The translations under genes and the position numbers were made by a program. DNA of 64,000 nucleotides from Candidatus Poribacteria bacterium (GTDB taxonomy: Bacteria > Poribacteria > WGA-4E > GCA-2687025), in contig JAPPNK010000025.1 in NCBI GenBank assembly GCA_028818695.1, positions 1-64,000 of the forward strand. The letters run 5' to 3'. The notes beneath the pieces were generated by a model that did no database searches, had not been told where the DNA came from, and saw nothing but the letters and a program-made list of their open reading frames with translations. Below are positions 9,510 through 20,498 of the stretch, one piece after another (the stretch's first letter is position 1; every line of letters begins with the position of its first letter).

Positions 9510-9538
9510 CGTATGCGTCGTTTGACGCGGAATGACAA
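9510..9538 (-). promoter_or_regulatory. Possible sigma-70 promoter of the sigma/WD40 operon
   Basis: On the minus strand TTGTCA (9538-9533) is followed after 17 bases by CATACG (9515-9510). The -35 is good and the -10 is weak. A small hairpin GCGTC-GTTT-GACGC lies in the spacer. The palindrome at 9486-9508 begins two bases downstream of the -10, a classic repressor position. Confidence 0.4.
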
Positions 9539-9547
9539 GGGGAAATG

Positions 9548-9713
9548 CTGACCTTAAGGCTCTAGTTGGAAATTGGAAGGAATAATCGCTCTATTTATGG
9601 GAAAAGGCGTCGCCAACCAGGCCGTCATTCCCGCGCAAGCGGGAATCCAGAGGCGTCGCCGAAACCGTCCGCGTTCGCCAGGCGGAATGTCCCAACTAAA
9701 GCGCTAAGGTCAG
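9548..9713. repeat. MITE-like dispersed element, copy 1 (166 bp)
   Basis: The ends are inverted repeats: CTGACCTTA at 9548 and its complement ending at 9713, each followed inwards by AGTTGG(G)A. The centre holds the hairpin ATTCCCGC-GCAA-GCGGGAAT (9627-9646) and the flank CCAGAGGCG that recurs in other copies. The element carries ATCGCTCTATTTAT, also found in the copies at 20.4 kb and 44.9 kb. No open reading frame is supported. Together with the palindrome and two promoters it fills the 302-bp gap between the sigma gene and gyrB. Confidence 0.8.
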
Positions 9714-9723
9714 TTATTGGGGC

Positions 9724-12993
<3,270 letters not shown>

Positions 12994-13093
12994 CGCATCG
13001 CCTTTCTATTAGCTTTTAATCGAATCCGCCGCATGGAGCGTCTGCAACGGAATTATACCTCATGCGGCGCTATGTTAAAAACTGAATGCTCCA

Positions 13094-13114
13094 GACCTTA
13101 GCGTTTTAATTGAG
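13094..13114. repeat. Isolated half of the dispersed element's terminal repeat (degenerate)
   Basis: GACCTTAGCG followed by TTTTAATTGAG resembles the right-end repeat of copy 1 (TGACCTTAGCGCTTTAGTTGGG on its minus strand). No partner end or hairpin is evident. It lies in the 169-bp gap between the protease and YCF48-like genes, where I see nothing else. Confidence 0.35.
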
Positions 13115-13162
13115 GCGCGCCGCGCAGGAATGGCGGTCGGATGCGCGGCGCCTTTTCTCAGA

Positions 13163-15133
13163 TTACAGGCATGATGCGCTCTCATGCGGGACATTTATTT
13201 TTTTTGGTTCTGGAGCATACCGCAGGATCGTTCCCCATTGTCCGACGATCCAGCCGTTGTGCCAGTCGGCGAAATCGATGCCTGTTAGGTCCACATCGAC
13301 TCTGCTTTCCCGTTTGCGCCAACCGATTCCGCCGTCCGTCGTCTGCAGAATCAGCCCGCCGCCGCCGACCGCCCATCCGTTTCGTTCGTCTAAAAAGGCG
13401 ATGTCGTAGAGCGGGACGTCAACGCCCGTCTTCTGCTCTGTCCATGTCTGTCCGCCGTCTTGCGTCGCGAAGATTCTGCCTTCGGCTGAACACGTCCATC
13501 CGTTTTGCTCATCATGAAAATAGACGCTCATCAGCCACACATCGGAGCCGATCTGCTCCGATTGGCGCGTCCATGTAACGCCGCCGTCGCTTGAGCGTAT
13601 CGCGGCTCCCTCTTTTCCCACCGCCCAGCCGACCTTCGAATTCACAAAATGGACGGCAAACAGTTCTCGCTCGACAGGCGTCTTCGATTCTGTCCAATCA
13701 GCGCCTCCGTTTGTCGTCCGGTAAACCGTGCCTGCGACGCCGACCGCCCATCCGTTTCGCTTGTCCGTGAAGTAGATGTCCAACAGGTCGATGTTGCCGG
13801 GCGTCTCCTGTTTCGTCCATGTTTCGCCGCCGTCTTTGGTGTGGACGATGACGCCAAACTCTGCCGCCGCCCATCCATGCCGTTCATCTATAAAATGCGC
13901 TGAGCTGAAACATTCGTCGGTGGAGCTGTCCTGCGCCGTCCAGTTGAGTCCGCCGTCGGAGGTGCGCAGGGCTTCGCCTCTGTCGCCGACCGCCCAGCCG
14001 ACCTTCGGGCTGGCGAAGCAGACGCCGTAGAGCAGCCCCGCCGTTGTAGATTGCGCCGCCCATTTATTTCCGCCGTCGTTGGTGGCGTAAATGGCGCCCC
14101 CTTCGCCCGCGACCCATCCGCTCTTCGCGTCGACAAATTCAATGGCGAGGAAAACGGGATGCGCCCCCCGCTTTCCCGTGCGGCCGCCCAGCATGTGAGT
14201 CCAAACGCGCCCTCCATCCTCCGACTTCAGCGCCGCGCCCAGATCGCCCGCGACCCATAGCCTGTTCGGCGGCTCCATGTGCAGATCGTACAGCATGTAA
14301 CTGTGAAGCGGCTCGTCGCCGGGGCGGCGTTTCTGCCCGTAGATCTGAAAATGCCGCTCGTTGGAGCCGTCGGTCATATGCCGCCATGTCTCGCCCCCGT
14401 TCTCTGTCGCTAGGATCGTCCGCCGGTCGCCGACCGCAAAGCCCCTCCGCGCGTCAAAAAAACGGATGCGCTTCAACTCGGCGCCGCCGATGGAATCGGG
14501 CGTCTGCTGTTGGACCCATGTTTCTCCCCCGTCGTCTGTGCGGAAGATGCGCCCGAGCCAGCCGGCGGCCCATCCCCTCTGCGCGTCGATAAAATGAACC
14601 GCCCGCAGCGACGCTTGTCCCAGCCCCTCTCCCGCAGGTTCCCAATCGATCCCTTCGTTCAAGGAGCGGAACGCGGCTCCGCGGTCCCCGACGATCCAAA
14701 CGGCTCCATGTCCGACAAAGATGTCGTAAAAGATGTTGGCGCTGTTCAGGTCAAGGCGCGTCCATGTCGCTCCTCCGTCGCGCGTCCCGACAACGATTCC
14801 CTCTTCCCCGACGATCCATCCAACCTTTTCGTTTTGAAAGGCGGCGCGGCGCAGCGGTCCTTGCGCATCCGCATGTTGAGGCGTCCATTCCGCTCCGCCG
14901 TTTGATGTATGCGCGATAAGAGCTTTCTGCGCCCCTTCCGTACTTCCGACAGCCCATCCGGTCTGCGCGTTCACAAACTCCAGATCGTAAAATGTGCCGC
15001 GCCATTTCCCCTGGCGCGCGATCTCCCATCTGCCGAGAGGCATTTTTTTAGGCTCTTTCGGTCCGCAGCCCGTCAGGGCCAGAACGCTCAGCGCCAGCGT
15101 CCAAGCCGCCAGACAGCGCGCCCTTTTACGCAT
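13163..15133 (-). CDS. YCF48/BNR-type beta-propeller lipoprotein
   Basis: 656 residues with a lipoprotein signal (MRKRARCLAAWTLALSV, lipobox LTGC), so it is anchored outside the cytoplasmic membrane. About 13 repeats of the pattern GWAVG..G.I..T.DGGxTW cover the mature chain, enough for two propellers. This is the YCF48-like/BNR pattern. In cyanobacteria single-propeller YCF48 assists photosystem II assembly. In other bacteria long tandem versions are common and uncharacterised, so no photosynthetic role is implied. It begins 13 bp after the stop of the sensor kinase gene, with AAAGGAGGG before the ATG. Co-transcription is almost certain, suggesting the propeller feeds the kinase's external sensor or acts in the same envelope process. 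Confidence 0.88.
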   Translation of the reverse strand: MRKRARCLAAWTLALSVLALTGCGPKEPKKMPLGRWEIARQGKWRGTFYDLEFVNAQTGWAVGSTEGAQKALIAHTSNGGAEWTPQHADAQGPLRRAAFQNEKVGWIVGEEGIVVGTRDGGATWTRLDLNSANIFYDIFVGHGAVWIVGDRGAAFRSLNEGIDWEPAGEGLGQASLRAVHFIDAQRGWAAGWLGRIFRTDDGGETWVQQQTPDSIGGAELKRIRFFDARRGFAVGDRRTILATENGGETWRHMTDGSNERHFQIYGQKRRPGDEPLHSYMLYDLHMEPPNRLWVAGDLGAALKSEDGGRVWTHMLGGRTGKRGAHPVFLAIEFVDAKSGWVAGEGGAIYATNDGGNKWAAQSTTAGLLYGVCFASPKVGWAVGDRGEALRTSDGGLNWTAQDSSTDECFSSAHFIDERHGWAAAEFGVIVHTKDGGETWTKQETPGNIDLLDIYFTDKRNGWAVGVAGTVYRTTNGGADWTESKTPVERELFAVHFVNSKVGWAVGKEGAAIRSSDGGVTWTRQSEQIGSDVWLMSVYFHDEQNGWTCSAEGRIFATQDGGQTWTEQKTGVDVPLYDIAFLDERNGWAVGGGGLILQTTDGGIGWRKRESRVDVDLTGIDFADWHNGWIVGQWGTILRYAPEPKKINVPHESASCL

Positions 15134-15146
15134 GCGGCTCCCTCCT

Positions 15147-17693
15147 TTAGATCAATTTGTCGGTGAACTGGATCGTTTCGCCCGCCTCGTCTATCGGTAT
15201 TCGAAAGGCAAATTCGCTCCCTTTGCCGAGAGCGCTTTCGACCCATATTTCGCCTCCGTGCGCCTGAATGATGCTGCGCGCGATGGCGAGTCCTAAACCG
15301 GTTCCGCCCTGCTTGCGCGTTTGAAGATTGGACGCTTGACGGAACTTGTCGAAAATCATCTCCTGGTCGTTTGGCGCGATGCCAGGGCCAGTGTCCTTGA
15401 CGCTCAACCAGAGATAGCCGCCCTCTCGTCCGACGCGCGTCTCAACCCTTCCATCGTCCGGGGTGAACTTGACAGCGTTGCCGAGAAGATTCGTCACCGC
15501 CTGCCCGATGCGCTCCGCATCGCCTGTCGCAAGCGGAAGTCCAGGTTCCGCTTCAAACGAAAGATGGATGCGTTTCTCGGCGGCTTGGGGGCTGATTTCA
15601 TCCATGCGCATTTTTCCGATCTCCGCGAGGTCTAGCGGCTCCAACTTCAACTCGATGCGCCCCGATTCGATGCGCGAAAGGTCTAGCAGGTCGCTGATCA
15701 AACCGGACAACCTGATAGCCTGACGTTCAACACGCTCCAGTTTGTCGCGCATCACCTCTGGCATTGCTCCTGTTTTTCCGTCTAAAATGAGCCGCGTGTA
15801 GCCGTAAATGGAGGTGAGCGGCGTGCGCAGCTCATGCGAGACCAGCGCGACAAACTCGGACTTCATCTGGTCAATCTCTTTTTCGCGGGTGATGTCGTCC
15901 AGCACATACACCGTCCCCGTCGGCGCCCCGTCTGTGTAGTAAACCGGCCCGCGCACCACTTTGAGCGCGATTTTTTGCTTGTTGCGTTCGATCTCCACCT
16001 CGTAGGCGTTCACCCGATGGCTCAGCGGGCGCATCCTGTCGGACGGGAAGAGGCGCTCCAGCAGCTGCGGGTCCAGCGCCTCGTCGACCGTCTTGCCGAC
16101 CGCGTCCGACGGCAAATTCAAGAGAGCCTCCGCCGCCGGGTTCAGCAGCACAATGCGCCGCTCTAGGTCTAAATGGACGATCCCTTCGGCGATGCCGTTC
16201 AAGACCGAGTTTAGCTTCCGCTCTTCTTGGCGGATTCGCGCCAGGGCGTCCTGCAGCGTCTGCGTCATGGCGTTGAATTCTTCGCCCAGTATCCCGATCT
16301 CGTTCTGGCTCGTGATCGGTATCGCCTGCTGGTAATTTCCGAGGCGGATGGTGTGCGCGGCGTCGGTGATTTGGCGTATCGGGCGTACGATTCGGCGCAC
16401 AAAGAGAAACGAAATGATGCCGAAGACGACCGCCGCTAAGCCGACCGTCCACAGGATGCGCTCCCAGAGCATCTGCTCAGAGATGAAGGCGACCGTCGTC
16501 GGCTCCGAAACGAGAGCCGACCAGAACGGTATCGGTCCGACAAAATTGTCACGCGCCCAGACGCGCTCCACATTGTTGCTGTCCGGCTCAATACTATAGA
16601 GCGGGGCGTCGGGTCTGTTGGCGAGGGTCGTCGCGTCTTCTGCCGCTTTTGAAAAGGTCTGCCCCATTTTTCGAATGGAGACCATGACGCCCAGCGGCGG
16701 ATTCGGGGAGTTGGACAGCCTTTCAAACACCATGTCTGCAAATTCAGCCGCTGTCAAACCCTCCACCGCATACTCTTCTTCGCCCAGGTCGGGATGCGCA
16801 AATTTGCCGAGAGAAATGCGCTTGCTGATCATAAAGCTTTTCACAGCGCCGCTTCGCCCCGGCTCCAGCTCCACCCAAACATTGTCCTCGTTTTCAAGCC
16901 GATCCCATTCTGGCTCCGAAGAGCTCGCCAGATACGCATAGTGGTTGTCAGGACCGTGCAGATCGCGCCCTAAAATTTCAATGACGCGCGGTTCCTCCTT
17001 CTGGGCGCCGGCTCCGCTTAGATTGTTCAGCTCCGGAAAGGAAAGCGTTAAACGCATCGCGCCTACAGGCTTGCTGCTGCGGTTGGAGTTCTCGCGTATC
17101 GGCACGGCAAGGCGCGCGACGACCGATTCATGTTTGTTATGAAAACCTGTCTTGCCGATATACGGCCTGTTGTTTTGAACCGTCTCCTTCCACCAGATTT
17201 CGTTTAAAACGGTGGCGGGCCGCCTCTTCTCGTTGGACGCGAGCGTCAGTCCGCGGTGGTCGGCGATCGTGTAACCGACGACGCGCGAGCGCTCTCTGAC
17301 GATATTGTTGACGATAATGCCGGCGCCGCTGCCAAGAGGAGATTCTCCGCTCCCCCATGCGCCGATGATGAGCATCGTGTCAAGGTTCTGCTTGGCGATC
17401 TCTCGTACATGCTTGCCGATGGCTCCGTCCGCCTGCTGCTCCGCCCACTCCAGCTCCTCGGTCACAAGTTGGGTTGCGTTCTCTCGGACTTCTATCGCTG
17501 TTTTGCGCAGTTCCGATTTGACCGCCTTTTGAAGCGACGCGCGACTCTGCGCATACAATCCGATTCTCGGTAAAAACACCACCGCCAGAGCCGGTATCGC
17601 CGACGCTGCCACAAACATGAGCAGCAACTGACCGCTCAAGCTCCCAAACCATCGGTACTGTATGCGCCGAAGCGTTGTTTTGCGAGTTTCCAT
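15147..17693 (-). CDS. Sensor histidine kinase (Cache-like sensor, HAMP, PAS)
   Basis: 848 residues. Transmembrane helix 1 is at about 20-42. A large extracytoplasmic sensor of about 360 residues follows (Cache-like, judged by size and position only). Helix 2 is at about 405-428, then HAMP (RRIVRPIRQITDAAHTIR), a PAS domain (ILNGIAEGIVHLDLERR-like segment near 480-590) and the dimerisation/phospho-acceptor box SHELRTPLTSIYGYTR with His near 619. The ATPase boxes are N (NLLGNAVKFTPDDG, near 738), G1 (DTGPGIAPND) and G2 (GGTGLGLAIARSI, near 801). All catalytic boxes are intact. No response regulator lies nearby, so the partner is elsewhere. It sits 52 bp after rsmG and directly before the YCF48-like lipoprotein. 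Confidence 0.93.
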   Translation of the reverse strand: METRKTTLRRIQYRWFGSLSGQLLLMFVAASAIPALAVVFLPRIGLYAQSRASLQKAVKSELRKTAIEVRENATQLVTEELEWAEQQADGAIGKHVREIAKQNLDTMLIIGAWGSGESPLGSGAGIIVNNIVRERSRVVGYTIADHRGLTLASNEKRRPATVLNEIWWKETVQNNRPYIGKTGFHNKHESVVARLAVPIRENSNRSSKPVGAMRLTLSFPELNNLSGAGAQKEEPRVIEILGRDLHGPDNHYAYLASSSEPEWDRLENEDNVWVELEPGRSGAVKSFMISKRISLGKFAHPDLGEEEYAVEGLTAAEFADMVFERLSNSPNPPLGVMVSIRKMGQTFSKAAEDATTLANRPDAPLYSIEPDSNNVERVWARDNFVGPIPFWSALVSEPTTVAFISEQMLWERILWTVGLAAVVFGIISFLFVRRIVRPIRQITDAAHTIRLGNYQQAIPITSQNEIGILGEEFNAMTQTLQDALARIRQEERKLNSVLNGIAEGIVHLDLERRIVLLNPAAEALLNLPSDAVGKTVDEALDPQLLERLFPSDRMRPLSHRVNAYEVEIERNKQKIALKVVRGPVYYTDGAPTGTVYVLDDITREKEIDQMKSEFVALVSHELRTPLTSIYGYTRLILDGKTGAMPEVMRDKLERVERQAIRLSGLISDLLDLSRIESGRIELKLEPLDLAEIGKMRMDEISPQAAEKRIHLSFEAEPGLPLATGDAERIGQAVTNLLGNAVKFTPDDGRVETRVGREGGYLWLSVKDTGPGIAPNDQEMIFDKFRQASNLQTRKQGGTGLGLAIARSIIQAHGGEIWVESALGKGSEFAFRIPIDEAGETIQFTDKLI

Positions 17694-17745
17694 CGTTTTG
17701 TCCAGCGCCGAATGGTCTTCAGTTTAGCGCAAAACGCCCGCGCGC

Positions 17746-18408
17746 TCAAAACTGCGCCAGCGCAAAACGGCGCCTTGCGTCCAAACGGGCGTCTGAGCGC
17801 CATTCTACAATCCGCGCCCCGAACTCTGCCGGAAAACGCGCTAGCGCTTCCCTTTCGTCGGCGTCGTCAAACTTATGCGCCGCAAGCCATCCGCCCGACT
17901 TCAGCATCCGCCTGCTCAATCGACCCAGCCATTCCAGCGGGCTTGTATAGCGGGACAGAATCAGATCATACGCGCCTCCGTCCGCTATGGACGCGCCGAT
18001 CGTCAAGCGGGTATGCTCAACCTGAACGTTGCCGGAGCCGACCGCCGGCAGCGCCGCCATTAAAAAGGACGCCTTTTTGGACGACGACTCAAAAAGCCGA
18101 ACGCGCAGGTCCGGGCGGTACGCTGCAACCGCAAGCCCCGGAAATCCCGCCCCTGAGCCGATGTCTGCAGTCAAAGCTCCAGACGGCGCATCGACATGGT
18201 CAAGAACGGCCGCCGAGTCCAAAAAATGGCGCCGCGCGATCTCGACAGGTTCCACAATCCGCGTCAAATTGTGCGTCCGATTCCAGCGCAGCATCAGCTC
18301 CGCATGCGCCGTAAACGCGCGCGCTTGACGATCCGATAGCGGAAGAGACGCCGCCGAAAACGCCTCTCGAATCGCCTCCGCTACCGAGACCGGCGGCGCA
18401 GCCGTCAT
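17746..18408 (-). CDS. rsmG: 16S rRNA (guanine-N7) methyltransferase
   Basis: RsmG/GidB methylates G527 of 16S rRNA using S-adenosylmethionine. The 220-residue protein has the typical motifs: LMLRWNRTHNLTRI, RHFLDSAAVL, the SAM-binding loop DIGSGAGFPGLAVAAYRP, LFESSSKKASFL and LSRYTSPLEWL. It is of usual length. The start is placed at 18408 (MTAAPPVSVAEA) because this gives an ATGA overlap with the stop of the upstream M28 peptidase gene; a longer reading frame upstream lies inside that gene. Part of a recR, M28, rsmG, kinase, YCF48 gene string. Confidence 0.93.
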   Translation of the reverse strand: MTAAPPVSVAEAIREAFSAASLPLSDRQARAFTAHAELMLRWNRTHNLTRIVEPVEIARRHFLDSAAVLDHVDAPSGALTADIGSGAGFPGLAVAAYRPDLRVRLFESSSKKASFLMAALPAVGSGNVQVEHTRLTIGASIADGGAYDLILSRYTSPLEWLGRLSRRMLKSGGWLAAHKFDDADEREALARFPAEFGARIVEWRSDARLDARRRFALAQF

Positions 18409-19298
18409 GGAGGCGATACGCGCGTGAACAGATACCGCAGCGTAACATCCCCAACCGTTTTCAAACTTTGGGGGGAGCATTTGTCGGGGGTGTCCGCGAT
18501 GGTGTGCCAGTACGGGTACGAGAAGTCGATGATGTCGATCGCTGGGATGCCCGCCTTGATGAGCGGAATATGGTCGTCCAGCACCGCCGGCCCTATTTTG
18601 GTTGAGAAGGCGTCCGCGCCGATTTCATGCGCCGTTTCCCAGACGCCTTTCACCAGCTCCGGCGCCGCTTGCTGTGAAAACGGCTCTATCGGTATCGATA
18701 AATCGGCGTCGCCAACCATGTCGAGCAGAATCGCAAAGCGGGGCTTGGACGGGATCGGATTCTTGGCGTAGTGGGTGGAGCCGAGAAACATCTCCGCCGT
18801 CGTCCGCCCGTAATCTTCCCCGTCAAACAACACAATGACGACAGGGTACGGAAGCGGCGTCTCATGCAGTTGACGCGCAATCTCAAGAAGAATCGCGACG
18901 CCCGACGCGCCGTCGTTCGCCCCTAAAATGGGCGTCTTGCGGTTTGCCGGGGTCGGGTCATGCTCAGCGAATGGGCGCGTGTCCCAATGGGCGCACAGGA
19001 GAACGGGCTTCTCCCCCTCGCCGAAGACGGCAACGATGTTCCACATCTGGATCTTTTTGTGGGTGAACGGCTGAAGATAGGCGTCGTCCGCCCATTCTTT
19101 CAGTTCGTTTAAGAGATAATCGCGCCCCGCCGCATGTCCTTTTGAGCCTGGGTTGCGGGGACCAAGGTCCGTTTGCGCCGTCAAGTATGCCATTGCGCGG
19201 TCGGCGTCTATCTGCGGGATCCGCTGCGCGCGGGCGTCAAATCCCGCCCATAAAAGAAGCAGGAGAAACGCTGAAAGAATTTTCTTAAGGCACTTCAC
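18405..19298 (-). CDS. M28-family metallopeptidase / glutaminyl cyclase-like, secreted
   Basis: 297 residues with a cleavable signal peptide (KKILSAFLLLLLWAGFDARA). Zinc-site motifs of the M28/glutaminyl-peptide cyclotransferase fold are present: CAHWDTRP, GANDGASGVA (Asp ligand), FDGEDYG (catalytic Glu and Asp), DMVGDADLSI and SYPYWHTIADTPDK (His ligand). The FDGEDYG and IDIIDFSYPYWHT pattern resembles glutaminyl cyclases more than aminopeptidases, but sequence alone does not settle which. GTG start with GGAGAGCC upstream. It overlaps the end of recR by 14 bp and the start of rsmG by 4 bp. Confidence 0.85.
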   Translation of the reverse strand: MKCLKKILSAFLLLLLWAGFDARAQRIPQIDADRAMAYLTAQTDLGPRNPGSKGHAAGRDYLLNELKEWADDAYLQPFTHKKIQMWNIVAVFGEGEKPVLLCAHWDTRPFAEHDPTPANRKTPILGANDGASGVAILLEIARQLHETPLPYPVVIVLFDGEDYGRTTAEMFLGSTHYAKNPIPSKPRFAILLDMVGDADLSIPIEPFSQQAAPELVKGVWETAHEIGADAFSTKIGPAVLDDHIPLIKAGIPAIDIIDFSYPYWHTIADTPDKCSPQSLKTVGDVTLRYLFTRVSPP

Positions 19299-19893
19299 TG
19301 CGGCTCTCCAAGGCGCGGTTCAGCGTCACCTCGTCCACATAATCGAGCTCGCTGCCGATCGGGATGCCGTATGCGATCTGCGTCACGCGCGCGGGCAACG
19401 GCTCCAGCTGGCGCGACAGGTAGGTGACGGTTGCGTTGCCCTCTACGCTCGGATTCAGCGCCAGGATCACCTCCGCCGTCTGCTCTTTCTCCACACGCGA
19501 CAACAGCTCCGGTATGCGCAAATCGTCTGGGCGGACATGGTTCAATGCGGACAGGACGCCGCCCAGCACATGGTAAAGGCCGCGGTAGCTGCCCATGCGT
19601 TCAAAGACGGCGATGTCGTCCGGCTTCTCCACAACGCAGATGGAGCTGCGGTCGCGGTTTGGACTTTCGCAGATGCGGCACGGGTTCTGCGTCTTGTCGG
19701 TGAAGCTGCCGCAGACGCCGCACTGCGTCAGATGATCATGCGCCTCTGCAATCGTTTTGCCGAGACGGCGAATATCTTCCGCAGGCTCGCGCAGCATATG
19801 AAACGCGAGTCGCTGCGCTGTTTTTTCGCCCACGCCAGGGAGCTTGCGCAGCTCCGTCAACAAACGCGCGAGACTCTCAGGGTAGTACCGCAA
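19285..19893 (-). CDS. recR: Recombination protein RecR
   Basis: RecR acts with RecF/RecO to load RecA at gaps. 202 residues, the normal length. It contains the helix-hairpin-helix (LRKLPGVGEKTAQRLAFH), the four-cysteine zinc finger (CGVCGS, then CRIC and C in SSICVVE), the TOPRIM domain (VVEKPDDIAVFE, ILALNPSVEG) and the C-terminal ARGVPIGSELEYVD-like motif (read here as AYGIPIGSELDYVDE). TTG start with AGGAG seven bases upstream. It is first in the string that continues into the M28 peptidase and rsmG. Confidence 0.95.
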   Translation of the reverse strand: MRYYPESLARLLTELRKLPGVGEKTAQRLAFHMLREPAEDIRRLGKTIAEAHDHLTQCGVCGSFTDKTQNPCRICESPNRDRSSICVVEKPDDIAVFERMGSYRGLYHVLGGVLSALNHVRPDDLRIPELLSRVEKEQTAEVILALNPSVEGNATVTYLSRQLEPLPARVTQIAYGIPIGSELDYVDEVTLNRALESRSEVP

Positions 19894-19942
19894 CCGAACG
19901 CTCCTGAAATTGGACGGGAACCGAGGCGCCGCGTCTAGCGGC

Positions 19943-20266
19943 TCACTCGGAGCTGATCATTTCGAGATGGCGCCGCTTCATCAGCCGCGACTTGTTGCGG
20001 TTCGCCGTTCGTTTTTTGATGACGCCCTTTTTCGCCGCTTTGTCGAGAAGGCTGACGGCGCGCAGGACGCTTTCTTGGGCGTCTTCGCTCTGGGCGGCGA
20101 TGTTGAACCGCGCCTTTTTGATGGCTGTCCGCAGCGCCGACATGACGCGCCGATTTCGCAGCCGCTTCTTCTCCGCATTTGCTATAATGCTCCGCTTGAC
20201 GCGGTTTTTATAGGCGACGCGCTCTTCAGTGCTGGTGTATTTTTTTTCTGCCGCTCGTCGAGACAT
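19943..20266 (-). CDS. rpsT: 30S ribosomal protein S20
   Basis: 107 residues, very basic, all-helical S20. It binds 16S rRNA in the small subunit. Characteristic segments are RRAAEKKYTSTEER, NRVKRSIIANAEKKR, ALRTAIKKA, LLDKAAKKGVIKKRTANRNKSRL. The start at 20266 has AGGA eight bases upstream; longer in-frame reads are rejected because they would pass the promoter at 20296-20325. It is monocistronic, about 50 bp before recR. Confidence 0.94.
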   Translation of the reverse strand: MSRRAAEKKYTSTEERVAYKNRVKRSIIANAEKKRLRNRRVMSALRTAIKKARFNIAAQSEDAQESVLRAVSLLDKAAKKGVIKKRTANRNKSRLMKRRHLEMISSE

Positions 20267-20295
20267 TCGCTTATTCCTATGTAGAAGTTGTCTAA

Positions 20296-20325
20296 AGTAT
20301 AACCATGCCAACCGCCGCCTGTCAA
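20296..20325 (-). promoter_or_regulatory. rpsT promoter, near-consensus sigma-70
   Basis: Minus strand TTGACA (20325-20320), 18-base spacer, TATACT (20301-20296). Transcription would start about 20-25 bases upstream of the rpsT ATG, leaving a short leader with AGGA. The repeat element at 20339-20498 lies immediately upstream of the -35. Confidence 0.75.
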
Positions 20326-20338
20326 CAGCAAGCTTCTC

Positions 20339-20498
20339 TGACCTCATGCATAAAGTTGGGACATTTGAGCGACTGATCGCTCTATTTATAGAGAAAAGGC
20401 TCCGCCCACCAAAGCGTCATTCCCGCGAAAGCGGGAATCCAGAGGCGCCCCAGAAACCGTCCGCATCTGTCCGCCAACATGGAGGAGCGCCTGTCAAC
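20339..20498. repeat. MITE-like dispersed element, copy 2
   Basis: The left end TGACCTCATGCATAAAG-TTGGGACAT matches the ends of copies 1 and 3. Inside are ATCGCTCTATTTAT, the perfect hairpin ATTCCCGC-GAAA-GCGGGAAT (20419-20438), then CCAGAGGCGCC and GAAACCGTCCGC shared with copy 1. The right end is eroded; a remnant GTCAACTT runs into the purB stop codon. The element therefore fills the gap between rpsT and purB and supplies the purB stop context. Confidence 0.75.
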
